DNA of 63,223 nucleotides, from contig CAMKRZ010000017.1 of NCBI GenBank assembly GCA_946415315.1, forward strand, positions 1-63,223, written 5' to 3'. The DNA comes from an uncultured Lachnoclostridium sp. GTDB taxonomy: Bacteria > Bacillota > Clostridia > Lachnospirales > Lachnospiraceae. Of the stretch, positions 1 through 8,570 are shown in pieces. Each line of letters opens with the position of its first letter. Position 1 is the stretch's first letter. The notes below the pieces were generated by a model that searched no databases, was not told the origin of the DNA, and worked only from the letters and a program-made list of their open reading frames with translations. The translations under genes and the position numbers were made by a program.

Positions 1-79
1 GTCAGACAAAAACAAAAGCCGGAGTTGGAATCAGAAATAACTTTGGCAATCAACTTTTGTAAAAATTTTTTACGAAAAA

Positions 80-107
80 TGCAATCCGCCCATGTTTTCT
101 TCCGTCT
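80..107 (+). promoter_or_regulatory. candidate ECF-sigma promoter
   Basis: TGCAAT at 80-85 and CGTCT at 103-107 are 17 bases apart. This resembles ECF-type promoters rather than a TTGACA/TATAAT pair. The related sigma gene near 8571 has TGTGAC and TGTCA upstream at similar spacing. It sits about 50 bases before the ribosome binding site at 141-145. This is motif reading only. The rest of 1-79 holds no gene that I can support. Confidence 0.35.
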
Positions 108-154
108 GTACATGTGAAGCTTCAAAAAATGTTGCGAAAAGGAGGTATGCTTGT

Positions 155-948
155 ATGACTGACGCCGAAATTCTTGAACTGTTCCGGGCGCGAATACGGC
201 AGCGACGCCTACCATGGAGCCGGTAGATACGCCGACGCCTACGATGGGCTTCCCGGTATTCACGCCGACTCCGACGATGGGGCAGCGGCCTACCCCGACT
301 CCGGATCCGGACGCCGGCGAACCACTTCCGTATCCGACCTGGAACAGTCTGACCTCGGGCGAACATCGGCTCCTTTTCCCGAAAGTGCAGGCGAGGGAGT
401 ACTTCAAATACCTGTCACCTGATCTGCTCGCTGAGTATACTTTCAACAGTGCGTCGAGCCGGGATGTCGATTATGACCGGTATGATGCTCTGTGGTTTAT
501 CAAGAAAGATGAGGATGGGTATCGCAATTACCTCGGGATCATTGTGAGGATGAAGGAAGACACGCAGAACTATGAGGAGCGTCTGGTCAGCGCTGCGGAC
601 GTCGAAGTGTATGACGTGGCCGGTCGCGAGGATCCGTTTACGGTGGTAGGAGAAGACTTTTACACTGCTGAGGTTTCGCCGATCTTCCAATCGGAGGAAT
701 TTACGGATGAGGTGCTGGCACACCGTGTCGTATACCACGACGAGGATGGCGAGCAGTACGAGCAGATCTGGTTTGCCATTGACAGAGGGGACTATGTGTT
801 CCATTATATATTCCATGGCAGAAGTGCCGATCTGAGTGCGAGCATGATCGTCTCCGACGGGCTTCTCGACGAGGAGACGATACGGAATATCGATGATCGT
901 CAGTATATGGGCGTTCCGACACAGGGGGAAGACCCTTCAGAGCAGTAG
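155..948 (+). pseudogene. decayed sigma start fused to a TPT-linker membrane/lipoprotein C-terminal domain
   Basis: A good ribosome binding site (GGAGG, 141-145) drives the ATG at 155. The first 13 codons read MTDAEILELFRAR, which looks like the start of an ECF sigma factor. After this the frame soon stops at 224-226. A second frame carries AATPT...DTPTPTMG and a globular C-terminal part up to the stop at 946-948. It has an ATG at 214 but no ribosome binding site and no signal peptide or membrane segment. The same sigma-then-membrane-protein order is seen at 8571-10111, where the partner also has a TPT linker. The simplest reading is a deletion that joined the start of a sigma gene to the linker of its partner, out of frame. 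A one-base frameshift in a lipoprotein is the alternative. Confidence 0.5.
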
Positions 949-1011
949 AAGTAAAACAAGAACGGAAAATGATCTGACAGTCGTTCCGACAGAGAAACGG
1001 AGGTGGCATCT

Positions 1012-2148
1012 ATGGGTGATGGGAAGGATAAGACGGAAAGGAAGGCAGTGCTTTCGCTCAGGACCGTAAGTATTTTACTGATCGGCCTGTGTGTGGTGGC
1101 AGCAGCATTACTGCTTGTGCACGTGTTGCAAAACAGGAACGGCGGATCGGGAAAGTCAAATTCGACAACCGAGGATCCTCATGACGGAAAAGTTATCTGG
1201 AAACCGGTAACAATCGAGTATTATGATGCAGAGGAACAACTGCGTTATACGGTGAAATACGAATACGATGAACTGGCGAGGGTGATCTGTGAAGATCAGA
1301 ACGGTGAGTCTTTCCGAAGTTACCGGTATGAGCCCAGCGGTGTCGTTATCATAGATGCCGAGGAAAAGGACACGGCAGGTTCGGGTGATTTTCCGGATAG
1401 GGCAACTGTCACGTTTCGAACAAAATATGAGATGGGACCGAATCAGAGCTTTTATTCTCCTCAGGTTGAGTATGATCAGGCCGGACGCTGGACGCATGTC
1501 GGCACCTATATAACCGACTATGCGGCGTATACTTACGATGAGAAGGGGCGCCTTGAGGAAGAAAGACAACTGCATGATTATTATGGGGTGATTTATGTTG
1601 ACGAATATGAGTATGATGAGGAAAACGAAAATATTTTTCGCATGAACCGCTATGTCACCTATCGGGGCAGAAGTGATTCCTCGCGTGAAAGCTATGAGGT
1701 GGAAATCGGGAAGAAGACGGTAAAAACCATCGGGAATTCCACGTACGAATGCGTCTATGAAACCTCGAATGACGGCATGTGGGAGACGCGCAGAACGTAT
1801 CAAAATAACGAACTGATTTCGGAGGAAACGCTGTGGCATCATCCCTATGAAGAATGGTTCGGACTGCGACTTGACGACCCTTACGGAAGCAATCTTTATA
1901 AGGTGAAAAAAGATGAGGAAGGGAATCCGACCGCAATGTTCCTGGTTGATGATCTGGGCAACGAGACGATGATCGCGGAATACGATGAGACCGGACGGAT
2001 CTTTCAAAACCTGTCGAGCGATATGCACGTCACCTTCCGTTACGATTCCGACGGTAAACCTGTCGAGATAACATGTTGCAACCCCGATACCGGTTCCGTG
2101 ATCCAAAAGATCGTTGTGGAGTACAAGGCATTCAGCCTTCCGGAGTGA
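1012..2148 (+). CDS. membrane-anchored protein with YD/RHS-like repeats
   Basis: The ATG at 1012 is chosen because CGGAGG lies 8 bases upstream; an in-frame GTG at 1003 overlaps that site. The short basic N-terminus is followed by one membrane segment (about residues 19-39), so the rest should face outward. The exported part has several YD-type repeats of the form Y-(D/E)-x-x-G-R/K (for example YDEKGRLEEE, YDETGRIF, YDSDGKPVEI). Such repeats form beta-strands in RHS-like proteins, but the protein is far too short for a full RHS shell and has no toxin tip. The 1243-residue lipoprotein at 11887 carries similar repeats. Function unknown; surface structural or binding role is inference. Confidence 0.65.
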   Translation: MGDGKDKTERKAVLSLRTVSILLIGLCVVAAALLLVHVLQNRNGGSGKSNSTTEDPHDGKVIWKPVTIEYYDAEEQLRYTVKYEYDELARVICEDQNGESFRSYRYEPSGVVIIDAEEKDTAGSGDFPDRATVTFRTKYEMGPNQSFYSPQVEYDQAGRWTHVGTYITDYAAYTYDEKGRLEEERQLHDYYGVIYVDEYEYDEENENIFRMNRYVTYRGRSDSSRESYEVEIGKKTVKTIGNSTYECVYETSNDGMWETRRTYQNNELISEETLWHHPYEEWFGLRLDDPYGSNLYKVKKDEEGNPTAMFLVDDLGNETMIAEYDETGRIFQNLSSDMHVTFRYDSDGKPVEITCCNPDTGSVIQKIVVEYKAFSLPE

Positions 2149-2184
2149 TGGAGAGAAAACTGCGAAAAAAGTTTCATTTTCCGC

Positions 2185-2215
2185 TTGACTCTACCACTGT
2201 GTGAGGGTTTACACT
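2185..2215 (+). promoter_or_regulatory. MerR-type promoter with 19-bp spacer
   Basis: TTGACT (2185-2190) and TACACT (2210-2215) are separated by exactly 19 bases. The spacer holds an imperfect dyad (CTCTACC...GTGAGGGT). Over-long 19-bp spacers are the hallmark of promoters twisted into activity by MerR-family proteins, and the next gene is a MerR regulator, so autoregulation is likely. Confidence 0.6.
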
Positions 2216-2283
2216 GATGTCGAGCTCAAGAAAACGATGCCGCGGGCGGGAAGTTTGCGGCATACCCATGGGAGGCAACAGGC

Positions 2284-3084
2284 ATGCTGAAAATAGGCGA
2301 TTTTTCAAAATTATCCAGAGTGAGCATCCGTATGCTCCGCCACTACGATGACATCGGACTGCTGAAGCCCGCCGAGATCGATACATTTTCCGGATACCGC
2401 TATTACCGTGAGGAACAGCTGTACACAGCCGCAAGGATCACCGCGTTCAAGGACATGGGCTTTGCCCTGGCCGACATTGTGCGCATGCTGGAGATCTACG
2501 ACGACAAGGGGAAAATGGACGAGTACCTCTCGCAGAGAGCGCGCGAACTGGAGGCGACGCAGAAGGAGACGGAGTACAAGCTGATGCTTCTGGAATCAGC
2601 CCGAAAGAGGCTGCGAAAGGAGCAAACCATGAGTTTCGACGTTACTGTAAAGACAATCCCGGAGCGCTATGCCGCGACGGTGCAGATGACCGTTCCGCGC
2701 TACGAGGATGAGGGGATGGCGTGGGGGATGATGCAGGAGTGCAGGACGCCGTTGGTGCCGTCCGAGCCGTGCCTTGCAGCAGCGGAATTCCTCGACCCGG
2801 AGTTCAAAGAGTCCGATGTTTCAGTCCTGGTGTGGATGACCGTGAAAGGCACGTACGAGGACACCGAGCACGTGAAGTTTAAGACACTGCCGGCAGTCCG
2901 GGTGGCAAGCTGCTTCGTCAAGGGAAGCTACGACCAGATGGGCGACGCCATGGCGGCCGTCGTGTCATGGATCAGGGACAACGGTTATCAGGTGATCGGT
3001 CCCATGTTCAACATTTACCATGTGGGTCCGGTGCAGACGCAAAACCCGGACGAGTACCTGACGGAAGTCTGCTTCCCGATCTAA
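2284..3084 (+). CDS. MerR-family regulator with GyrI-like effector domain
   Basis: 266 residues. The N-terminal winged helix-turn-helix is clear (IGDFSKLSRVSIRMLRHYDD, then SGYRYY and FKDMGFALADI). A helical dimer linker covers about residues 75-112. From about residue 116 the sequence fits a GyrI-like ligand-binding domain (start VKTIPERYAATVQMTV, end YLTEVCFPI), as in BmrR/Rob-type regulators of multidrug responses. GGGAGG lies about 10 bases before the ATG. No transporter gene is adjacent, so the regulon is unknown. Probably autoregulated through the 19-bp-spacer promoter just upstream. Confidence 0.88.
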   Translation: MLKIGDFSKLSRVSIRMLRHYDDIGLLKPAEIDTFSGYRYYREEQLYTAARITAFKDMGFALADIVRMLEIYDDKGKMDEYLSQRARELEATQKETEYKLMLLESARKRLRKEQTMSFDVTVKTIPERYAATVQMTVPRYEDEGMAWGMMQECRTPLVPSEPCLAAAEFLDPEFKESDVSVLVWMTVKGTYEDTEHVKFKTLPAVRVASCFVKGSYDQMGDAMAAVVSWIRDNGYQVIGPMFNIYHVGPVQTQNPDEYLTEVCFPI

Positions 3085-3129
3085 GGGAAGACGATGACAG
3101 TCGTTCCGACGGTACGAATCAAAAATGAT

Positions 3130-3175
3130 GCGGCTTGTTCCGCGAAGCTGTGGCTTTCGCGGGCAGGCCGCTTTT
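3130..3175 (+). terminator. Rho-independent terminator after the MerR gene
   Basis: Two nested stems, GCGGC/GCCGC outside and CGCGAA/TTCGCG inside, are followed directly by TTTT. Confidence 0.7.
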
Positions 3176-3339
3176 CATTTGATGAAGCATGTCGATCGGA
3201 AAATGTCAGAAAAAGTGTCAGTTGTGACGCTTATCCCACGATCGGCGGTTGCGTCTTGATAAGAGGCGTGATCGGGCGTATGATGGTAGCGAAGAATATG
3301 TTCCGATGCGTACGGGACTGAGTAAGAGGAGATTGGAAT

Positions 3340-4773
3340 ATGCGTAAGATCATTCGAGTTGCGGCGGCAGTGGCTGTCCTGACAATGGTTGCGGCGATGA
3401 CGGTTGCATGCGGCGGAAAAGAGCCGGAGGAGAAGGAGCCCACGGCGACACCCGTGAGTGAGGCGACGAACACGCCCACGGCTGAGACGACCCCGACGAC
3501 GGAGGCAACTCCGACGGCAGAGGCAACGCCGACCGAAATTCCGGCAACCCCGACGGAGGTGCCTGCGACACCGACCACGGAGCCGACTGAGGCGCCGACA
3601 CCGACGCCCGAAGAGACCGGAGAGGCTGAGTATGAGGCGACCTATCTCGGCGTGAAAGACTACGGCGAGCCGGAGACGAAGAAGGAGAATATTGAACAAT
3701 TCCTGTACCGGTTTAGTGTCGGCGGGAGCGAGAAGACATTTTCCGTAGACAATTCCGCGAAGGATGCGGACGGCAATCCGTTGTATCCGATCCAGAACAA
3801 GCTCAAGGAAGGATACAACTACCGCATTACCGTGAAGGATGATGTTGTCGTTGACGTGACGGAGAGCGGTGAGGCAGCGGCAGCGTATGAGTCCGTCGTG
3901 AAAGGCACGCCGGGCGAGAAAACGCTTCTCAATTTCATTAAGACTTCGCTGATGCCGGTCGGGACGACGCTCTACGTGTACGGTGGCGGCTGGGACTGGC
4001 AGGACGAGGGAAGCGCGATCCAGGCGAGAACTCTCGGTGTTTCGGAGGACTGGGTGAAGTTCTTCAACGAGCAGGATGAGAACTACACGTTCCGCGACAA
4101 GGACGACAACGTGGAACTTCGCGACCCGAAGACGAGCTACTATCCGTTCGGGGCCTACAACGAGTACTATTATGCCGGTCTGGACTGCTCGGGCTTTGTC
4201 GGCTGGACGATTTACAATACGGTTGAGACACAGAGCGGCAGGGACGGCTACGTGTGCAGTTCCACGAGGATGGCAGGGAAACTGGCGGACCGCGGATGGG
4301 GTGATTTTTCGCAGGAGCTGATGAGCCCGTCGGAGAACGGTGATCAGCCTAACATGATCTCCGCGACCGGTGAGATGCCTTGCCTGAAGCCCGGCGATGT
4401 CGTGAGCATCAAGGGACATGTGTGGATCTCGCTCGGAACATGCGAGGACGGCAGCATCCTGATCGTTCACTCGACCAACGGACACATGAGCCGCACGGGG
4501 CAGCCCGGCGGCGGTGTGGCGATCGGCGCCATCGGTCTGTCCGAGGGCTGCGAGGCATACAAGCTTGCGGATGCGTACATGTCAAAGTACTACAAGGAGT
4601 GGTACCGCAGATATCCGGCGCGCCTGTGCAACCCCGAGACCTATCTGAAGATCGAGGGCGAGGTCGCCGGCCGGTTCACCTGGGACACTTCGAGCGGGAA
4701 CGGGCTCTCCGACGAGGAGCACGTGCAGGACATGAGTCCCGCGGAAGTCCTGAAACTGTGCTTCGGGGATTGA
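3340..4773 (+). CDS. NlpC/P60-type cell-wall hydrolase lipoprotein
   Basis: 477 residues. A lipoprotein-like signal ends at Cys24 (MTVAC-GG). Residues about 30-92 are a Thr/Pro-rich linker of many T-P-T repeats that should span the wall. A middle domain (about 100-200) is unrecognised. The C-terminal half carries LDCSGF with the likely nucleophile Cys283, GHVWIS with His360 and IVHST with His377. This is the Cys-His-His layout of NlpC/P60 amidases or endopeptidases that cut peptidoglycan stem peptides. The ATG follows GAGGAGATT. It sits alone between two terminators. The family call rests on motif pattern; a related papain-like fold is possible. Confidence 0.75.
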   Translation: MRKIIRVAAAVAVLTMVAAMTVACGGKEPEEKEPTATPVSEATNTPTAETTPTTEATPTAEATPTEIPATPTEVPATPTTEPTEAPTPTPEETGEAEYEATYLGVKDYGEPETKKENIEQFLYRFSVGGSEKTFSVDNSAKDADGNPLYPIQNKLKEGYNYRITVKDDVVVDVTESGEAAAAYESVVKGTPGEKTLLNFIKTSLMPVGTTLYVYGGGWDWQDEGSAIQARTLGVSEDWVKFFNEQDENYTFRDKDDNVELRDPKTSYYPFGAYNEYYYAGLDCSGFVGWTIYNTVETQSGRDGYVCSSTRMAGKLADRGWGDFSQELMSPSENGDQPNMISATGEMPCLKPGDVVSIKGHVWISLGTCEDGSILIVHSTNGHMSRTGQPGGGVAIGAIGLSEGCEAYKLADAYMSKYYKEWYRRYPARLCNPETYLKIEGEVAGRFTWDTSSGNGLSDEEHVQDMSPAEVLKLCFGD

Positions 4774-4796
4774 TCATTATTCGAACCGTAGAATTT

Positions 4797-4843
4797 AACC
4801 GTCCGCAATTCACCGTTTCGTTGATTGTGCGGGCGGTTTTTTC
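4797..4843 (+). terminator. Rho-independent terminator
   Basis: ACCGTCCGCAAT (4798-4809) pairs with ATTGTGCGGGCGGT (4824-4837) with small bulges, followed by a run of six T. It closes the lipoprotein gene. Confidence 0.75.
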
Positions 4844-4923
4844 GTGGTATAATGCTTCAAAGGCGGTTGCATTCACGATCGTGTGGGGAGAGGCAGCAGC
4901 CAAAAGAATTAAGGAGGAAGATT

Positions 4924-6309
4924 ATGTTACAGGATGTATTACAATCCAAGTGCGCGCTGTTCGCCGACGGTGTGCAGACGGTTTTGCGCGGACAGGAAAA
5001 CCGCTCGCGCAGAGTCGTTATGGTAAAAGGAAACCTGGTGCAAAATGCGCGCAGCGAAGAGAAGGGCGTGAGCGCCCGTGTGAACCGCGACGGCAAATTC
5101 GGGTTCGCATCTGTTGCGGAATACTCGCCGGAAGCGGCGGAGAAGGTGATCAAGGCGGCTACGGAGAATGCGCAGCTGCTCGGTCGGCACTCGGACGGCC
5201 GCATTGCGCTTCCCGCTTCGTGCGGAACCGGGATCATCCCGCTGAACGGACAGATCGTCGACGTTGAGCAAAAACTGCTTATTGAGCTCTGTCGCACGAT
5301 TGATGACCATATTGCGAAGACCTATCCGGACCTTGCGAGCCGGACGGTAGTCTACACCGAGGATTCGCTCGATAAGATCATCTACACGTCGGACGCATAC
5401 AGCGGACACGTTGTGTCGCCGCGCTGCTATGTCTACGTCATGATGAGCGCGGAAACGAAGGACGGCGTGCCGGTTGAGATGTTCAAGGCGATGGGAGGAT
5501 ACGGAAGCTTCTACGATCATTTTACGAATCCGGAGACTCTGTATCCGCAGATCGAGGAGCTGTATAAGCGTCTGATGGACAAGAAGGAAGGCGTGTACGC
5601 GGAAGCGGGCTACAAGACGGTCGTGCTGGGCGGCATGATGGGCGGTATGCTGGCGCATGAGGCTGTCGGACACACCGTGGAGGCCGATCTGGTCCGTGGC
5701 GGCAGCGTGGCAGGCCCGAACCTCGGCAAGCGTGTGGCGTCGGACCTCGTGACGATGGTCGATTTTGCGCATACGTATAACGGCGGACGGGCGGACCTTC
5801 CTGTGTACCTCGATGATGAGGGTACGAAGGCGGAGGATGCCCTGCTGATCAAGGACGGTATTCTGGTCGGATACATGAACGACCGCGAGAGTGCGGCGGA
5901 ATACGGCATGACGCCTGTTGGCAACGCGAGAGGCTGGAACTTCTCCGACGAGCCGTTGATCCGCATGCGCAACACCTGCATCATGCCGGGCAAGGATTCG
6001 GTGGAGGATCTGATCGCGTCGGTGGATGACGGTTACTATCTCATCGATTCCGGCAACGGTCAGGCGGATCTTACCGGCGAGTTTATGTTCGGTGTGACCT
6101 GCGGTTACGAGATCAAGAACGGCAAGCTCGGGCGTGCGCTTCTGGACACGACCGTGTCCGGTGTGGCGTTCGACATGCTGAAGACCGTGGACATGGTTTC
6201 CGACAACGTGGAGTGGTGCGGCAGCGGTTTCTGCGGCAAGAAGCAGCCGATGGCAGTCAGCATGGGCGGACCGCACATGCGCTGCAAGATCATGATCGGC
6301 GGAAGGTAG
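4924..6309 (+). CDS. tldD: TldD-type metalloprotease subunit
   Basis: 461 residues from the ATG at 4924, which has AAGGAGG 6 bases upstream; longer in-frame starts run back into the terminator. The zinc motif HEAVGH (His245, Glu246, His250), followed by EAD, is the signature of TldD, the catalytic partner of TldE/PmbA. In Escherichia coli the TldD/E heterodimer degrades unfolded peptides, processes microcin B17 and handles the CcdA antitoxin. The partner gene follows after 10 bases, so the two are surely co-transcribed. No RiPP precursor or other modification gene is nearby, so a general peptidase role is the default. Confidence 0.92.
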   Translation: MLQDVLQSKCALFADGVQTVLRGQENRSRRVVMVKGNLVQNARSEEKGVSARVNRDGKFGFASVAEYSPEAAEKVIKAATENAQLLGRHSDGRIALPASCGTGIIPLNGQIVDVEQKLLIELCRTIDDHIAKTYPDLASRTVVYTEDSLDKIIYTSDAYSGHVVSPRCYVYVMMSAETKDGVPVEMFKAMGGYGSFYDHFTNPETLYPQIEELYKRLMDKKEGVYAEAGYKTVVLGGMMGGMLAHEAVGHTVEADLVRGGSVAGPNLGKRVASDLVTMVDFAHTYNGGRADLPVYLDDEGTKAEDALLIKDGILVGYMNDRESAAEYGMTPVGNARGWNFSDEPLIRMRNTCIMPGKDSVEDLIASVDDGYYLIDSGNGQADLTGEFMFGVTCGYEIKNGKLGRALLDTTVSGVAFDMLKTVDMVSDNVEWCGSGFCGKKQPMAVSMGGPHMRCKIMIGGR

Positions 6310-6319
6310 GAGGAACAAT

Positions 6320-7618
6320 ATGAGTGAGATCAGAGCGATCGCGGATTCTTTTGACGCGATCTTGAAGGCGAAAAATGCCGAGAAATATACGTACACGCTG
6401 ACGCAGTCGGAGAAGCAGGAACTGAACATCGAGAGCGGTTCCTTCAAGCTGATGCGCACGGTGTTCAACAATTCCGGGACGCTTAAGGTGTTCAGCGGAA
6501 CGAAAATGGGCAATGTCAGAGGCAATGACATAACGGAGGAAGGCCTCGCAAAACTGGCAGAGGACGGTCTGGCAGCGGCAGAGTCCGCGGAGGAGGATCC
6601 GTGCCATGATATTGCGCCGGACCAGGGAAAGGATGTGTTCCGCCAGGGCATTCTCGAGCCGGATATGGACCGCTTCTTCGAGAGAACCAAGGAGTTCCTG
6701 GAGACGGTGAAGAAGGAGTATCCGAAGATCAATATCATGATGGCGATGGCGTCGTTTGACCGCTGGCACTGGATCAGCCGCACCACGAACGGGACGGAGT
6801 TTGAGGGATTCGGAGGTCAGTACGGGTTCGGACTGGAGTTCAGCGCGATCGACGGCGAGCTTACGACAGGCATGAACGGCTGCGGTTTCTCGATGAAGGA
6901 TCTGGACACGCCGTTCATCGATATGTGCGACGTTCGTCAGCAGCTGGAGGATACGCAGAACAGCCTCCGCACGAAGTCCGTGGAAGGCAAATTCGAAGGT
7001 ACGGTTGTCATGACGCCGGTTTGTGTGACGGATTTTCTGTACATGCTGGCGGGCAACTACATGGACAGCAGCGTGATCATCAACGGCACGAGCCAGTGGC
7101 TTGACAAGGTCGGAGAGAAGGTTGCCGACGAGAAGCTCACGGTGGCGCTGAATCCGTTCGACGAGCGGATCATCATCGGTGAGCGCGGGACGCAGGACGG
7201 CTTCCGCTCGGAAAATGTGACGCTCATCGATCACGGCGTATTGAAGGCGCATATGCTGAACCTGTACGCGTCCAACAAGACCGGCAGACCGATGATCAAA
7301 AATACGAGCTCGGATCTGGTGGTGGAGGCCGGTGAGAAGTCGTTTGCGGAGCTCATCGCATCCGTCGACCGCGGCCTTCTGATGGGCGGATTCTCCGGCG
7401 GCCAGCCCGGTGCTAACGGTGAATTTTCCGGCGTTGCGAAGAACAGCTTCCTCATCGAGAACGGCAAGATTACCGAAGCTGTTATGGAGACGATGGTCAA
7501 CGGCAATCTCGGAGACATTTTCGCCAATATCCGCGGGATCTCGAAGGAGCAACTCTGCGATGGTTCGACGGTCGTGCCGTACATCGCATTTGACGGGATC
7601 ATTATTTCCGGAAAATGA
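6320..7618 (+). CDS. tldE: TldE/PmbA-type partner subunit
   Basis: 432 residues, ATG at 6320 behind GGAGGAAC. It matches the TldD/PmbA fold along its length (for example GTKMGNVRGN early, EAGEKSFAELIASVDRGLLMGGFSGGQPGANGEFSG near the end, read here in two halves) but lacks the HExxxH zinc motif present in the preceding gene. In known pairs the TldE subunit shapes the inner chamber while TldD holds the metal. The tight spacing to TldD supports the heterodimer assignment. Confidence 0.88.
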   Translation: MSEIRAIADSFDAILKAKNAEKYTYTLTQSEKQELNIESGSFKLMRTVFNNSGTLKVFSGTKMGNVRGNDITEEGLAKLAEDGLAAAESAEEDPCHDIAPDQGKDVFRQGILEPDMDRFFERTKEFLETVKKEYPKINIMMAMASFDRWHWISRTTNGTEFEGFGGQYGFGLEFSAIDGELTTGMNGCGFSMKDLDTPFIDMCDVRQQLEDTQNSLRTKSVEGKFEGTVVMTPVCVTDFLYMLAGNYMDSSVIINGTSQWLDKVGEKVADEKLTVALNPFDERIIIGERGTQDGFRSENVTLIDHGVLKAHMLNLYASNKTGRPMIKNTSSDLVVEAGEKSFAELIASVDRGLLMGGFSGGQPGANGEFSGVAKNSFLIENGKITEAVMETMVNGNLGDIFANIRGISKEQLCDGSTVVPYIAFDGIIISGK

Positions 7619-7619
7619 A

Positions 7620-7688
7620 CTTGATTTCTCAACCGGAAACGTATAATATACACGTGAACAGGAGCCGGAGGTGAATTGCCTCCGGCTC
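7620..7688 (+). promoter_or_regulatory. promoter and leader hairpin of the bioY gene
   Basis: TATAAT (7642-7647) has a plausible CTTGAT/TTGATT element 15-16 bases upstream. Downstream lies a perfect 10-bp hairpin, GAGCCGGAGG (7662-7671) with CCTCCGGCTC (7679-7688). It ends a few bases before the AAGGAG ribosome binding site and has no T-run, so it is not a terminator. It may shape translation of the next gene. Confidence 0.5.
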
Positions 7689-7708
7689 AAAAAAGGAGTA
7701 TGGATCGT

Positions 7709-8287
7709 ATGCAATCTGCTTCCGTAAAAAGAACCGGTGCCGCGCTTCGCACGCTTGATCTGGTCTATGTCGCCATCGGGGCGGCACTGATCTCGGTGTG
7801 CGCGTGGATCACCATACCGACGACCGTGCCGTTCACGCTTCAGACGTTCGGCGTGTTCGCGGTGTTGTTGCTGCTCGGCGGCGCGAAGGGGACGATGGCC
7901 GTTTTGGTGTACATTATGCTCGGGGCGGTCGGCGTGCCGGTTTTCTCCGGGTTTAACAGCGGCTTCGGAGTGCTGTTCGGCAGCACCGGCGGCTATATCA
8001 TCGGCTTTGTGTTCATGGGCCTTTTGTACATCGCAGTCACGAAACTGTTCGGCGAGAAGCAGCCGGTGAAGATCGCGGCGCTCGCGGTCGGTCTGCTGGT
8101 CTGCTATGCGTTCGGAACCGCATGGTTCATGTACGTATATATCGGCAGCAAAGGTCCGGTCAGCCTGATGACGGTGCTCGGCTGGTGTGTGTTCCCGTTC
8201 ATCCTTCCGGATGCGGTGAAGATGGCTCTGGCTGCGCTGGTTTCCCGCAGAGTGAAGCCGTTCATCAAGAATGGACTACAACAGTAG
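7709..8287 (+). CDS. bioY: BioY, biotin ECF transporter S component
   Basis: 192 residues. The ATG at 7709 is preferred: AAGGAG at 7693-7698 leaves 10 bases, while the in-frame ATG at 7700 leaves one. About six hydrophobic segments are visible. ISVCAWITIPTTVPFTLQTFGV and the following GGAKGT region are the typical first loop of BioY, which binds biotin in the membrane. Length fits the family (about 180-200). No EcfA/EcfT genes are adjacent, so it probably shares the cell's common ECF module. It has its own promoter after the tldE gene. Confidence 0.88.
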   Translation: MQSASVKRTGAALRTLDLVYVAIGAALISVCAWITIPTTVPFTLQTFGVFAVLLLLGGAKGTMAVLVYIMLGAVGVPVFSGFNSGFGVLFGSTGGYIIGFVFMGLLYIAVTKLFGEKQPVKIAALAVGLLVCYAFGTAWFMYVYIGSKGPVSLMTVLGWCVFPFILPDAVKMALAALVSRRVKPFIKNGLQQ

Positions 8288-8312
8288 AACCAAGTGTTTA
8301 CTAATGTTTGAG

Positions 8313-8389
8313 GTTGTACATGTGTGGTACGCCGGTAGGGATAGTTGTGATCCCTGTCGGAGATACCTGCAGGTACAACTTCTTTTTTT
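8313..8389 (+). terminator. long terminator hairpin after bioY
   Basis: GTTGTAC (8313-8319) pairs with GTACAAC (8373-8379). An inner stem GTAGGGAT/ATCCCTGTC caps it, and TTCTTTTTTT follows. The next stretch to 8478 is AT-rich without a gene. Confidence 0.7.
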
Positions 8390-8478
8390 GAAATAAAGTA
8401 TAATATAAAATATAATAATCAGCGTCTAAAAATATATCCCGAAAAATCTTCAAAAAACTTCAGCGGTCTTTCAAAATG

Positions 8479-8506
8479 TGTGACTAATCTTTCGCGTTTG
8501 TGTCAC
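8479..8506 (+). promoter_or_regulatory. candidate ECF-sigma promoter
   Basis: TGTGAC (8479-8484) and TGTCA (8501-8505), 16 bases apart, lie about 65 bases before the sigma start. GTGAC and GTCAC also form an inverted repeat. Autoregulation by the sigma factor would be usual, but this is motif reading only. Confidence 0.3.
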
Positions 8507-8570
8507 TAAGGGGTAGAAGGCAGTCGCAGGAACAGGGATTGTCTTACTGAAAATAAAGGGGGTGATGCTG

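Noticed and set aside
4939-6786. 615-residue minus-strand open frame
   Set aside because: It lies opposite TldD and TldE; composition is that of antisense GC-rich codons and no ribosome binding site is present.
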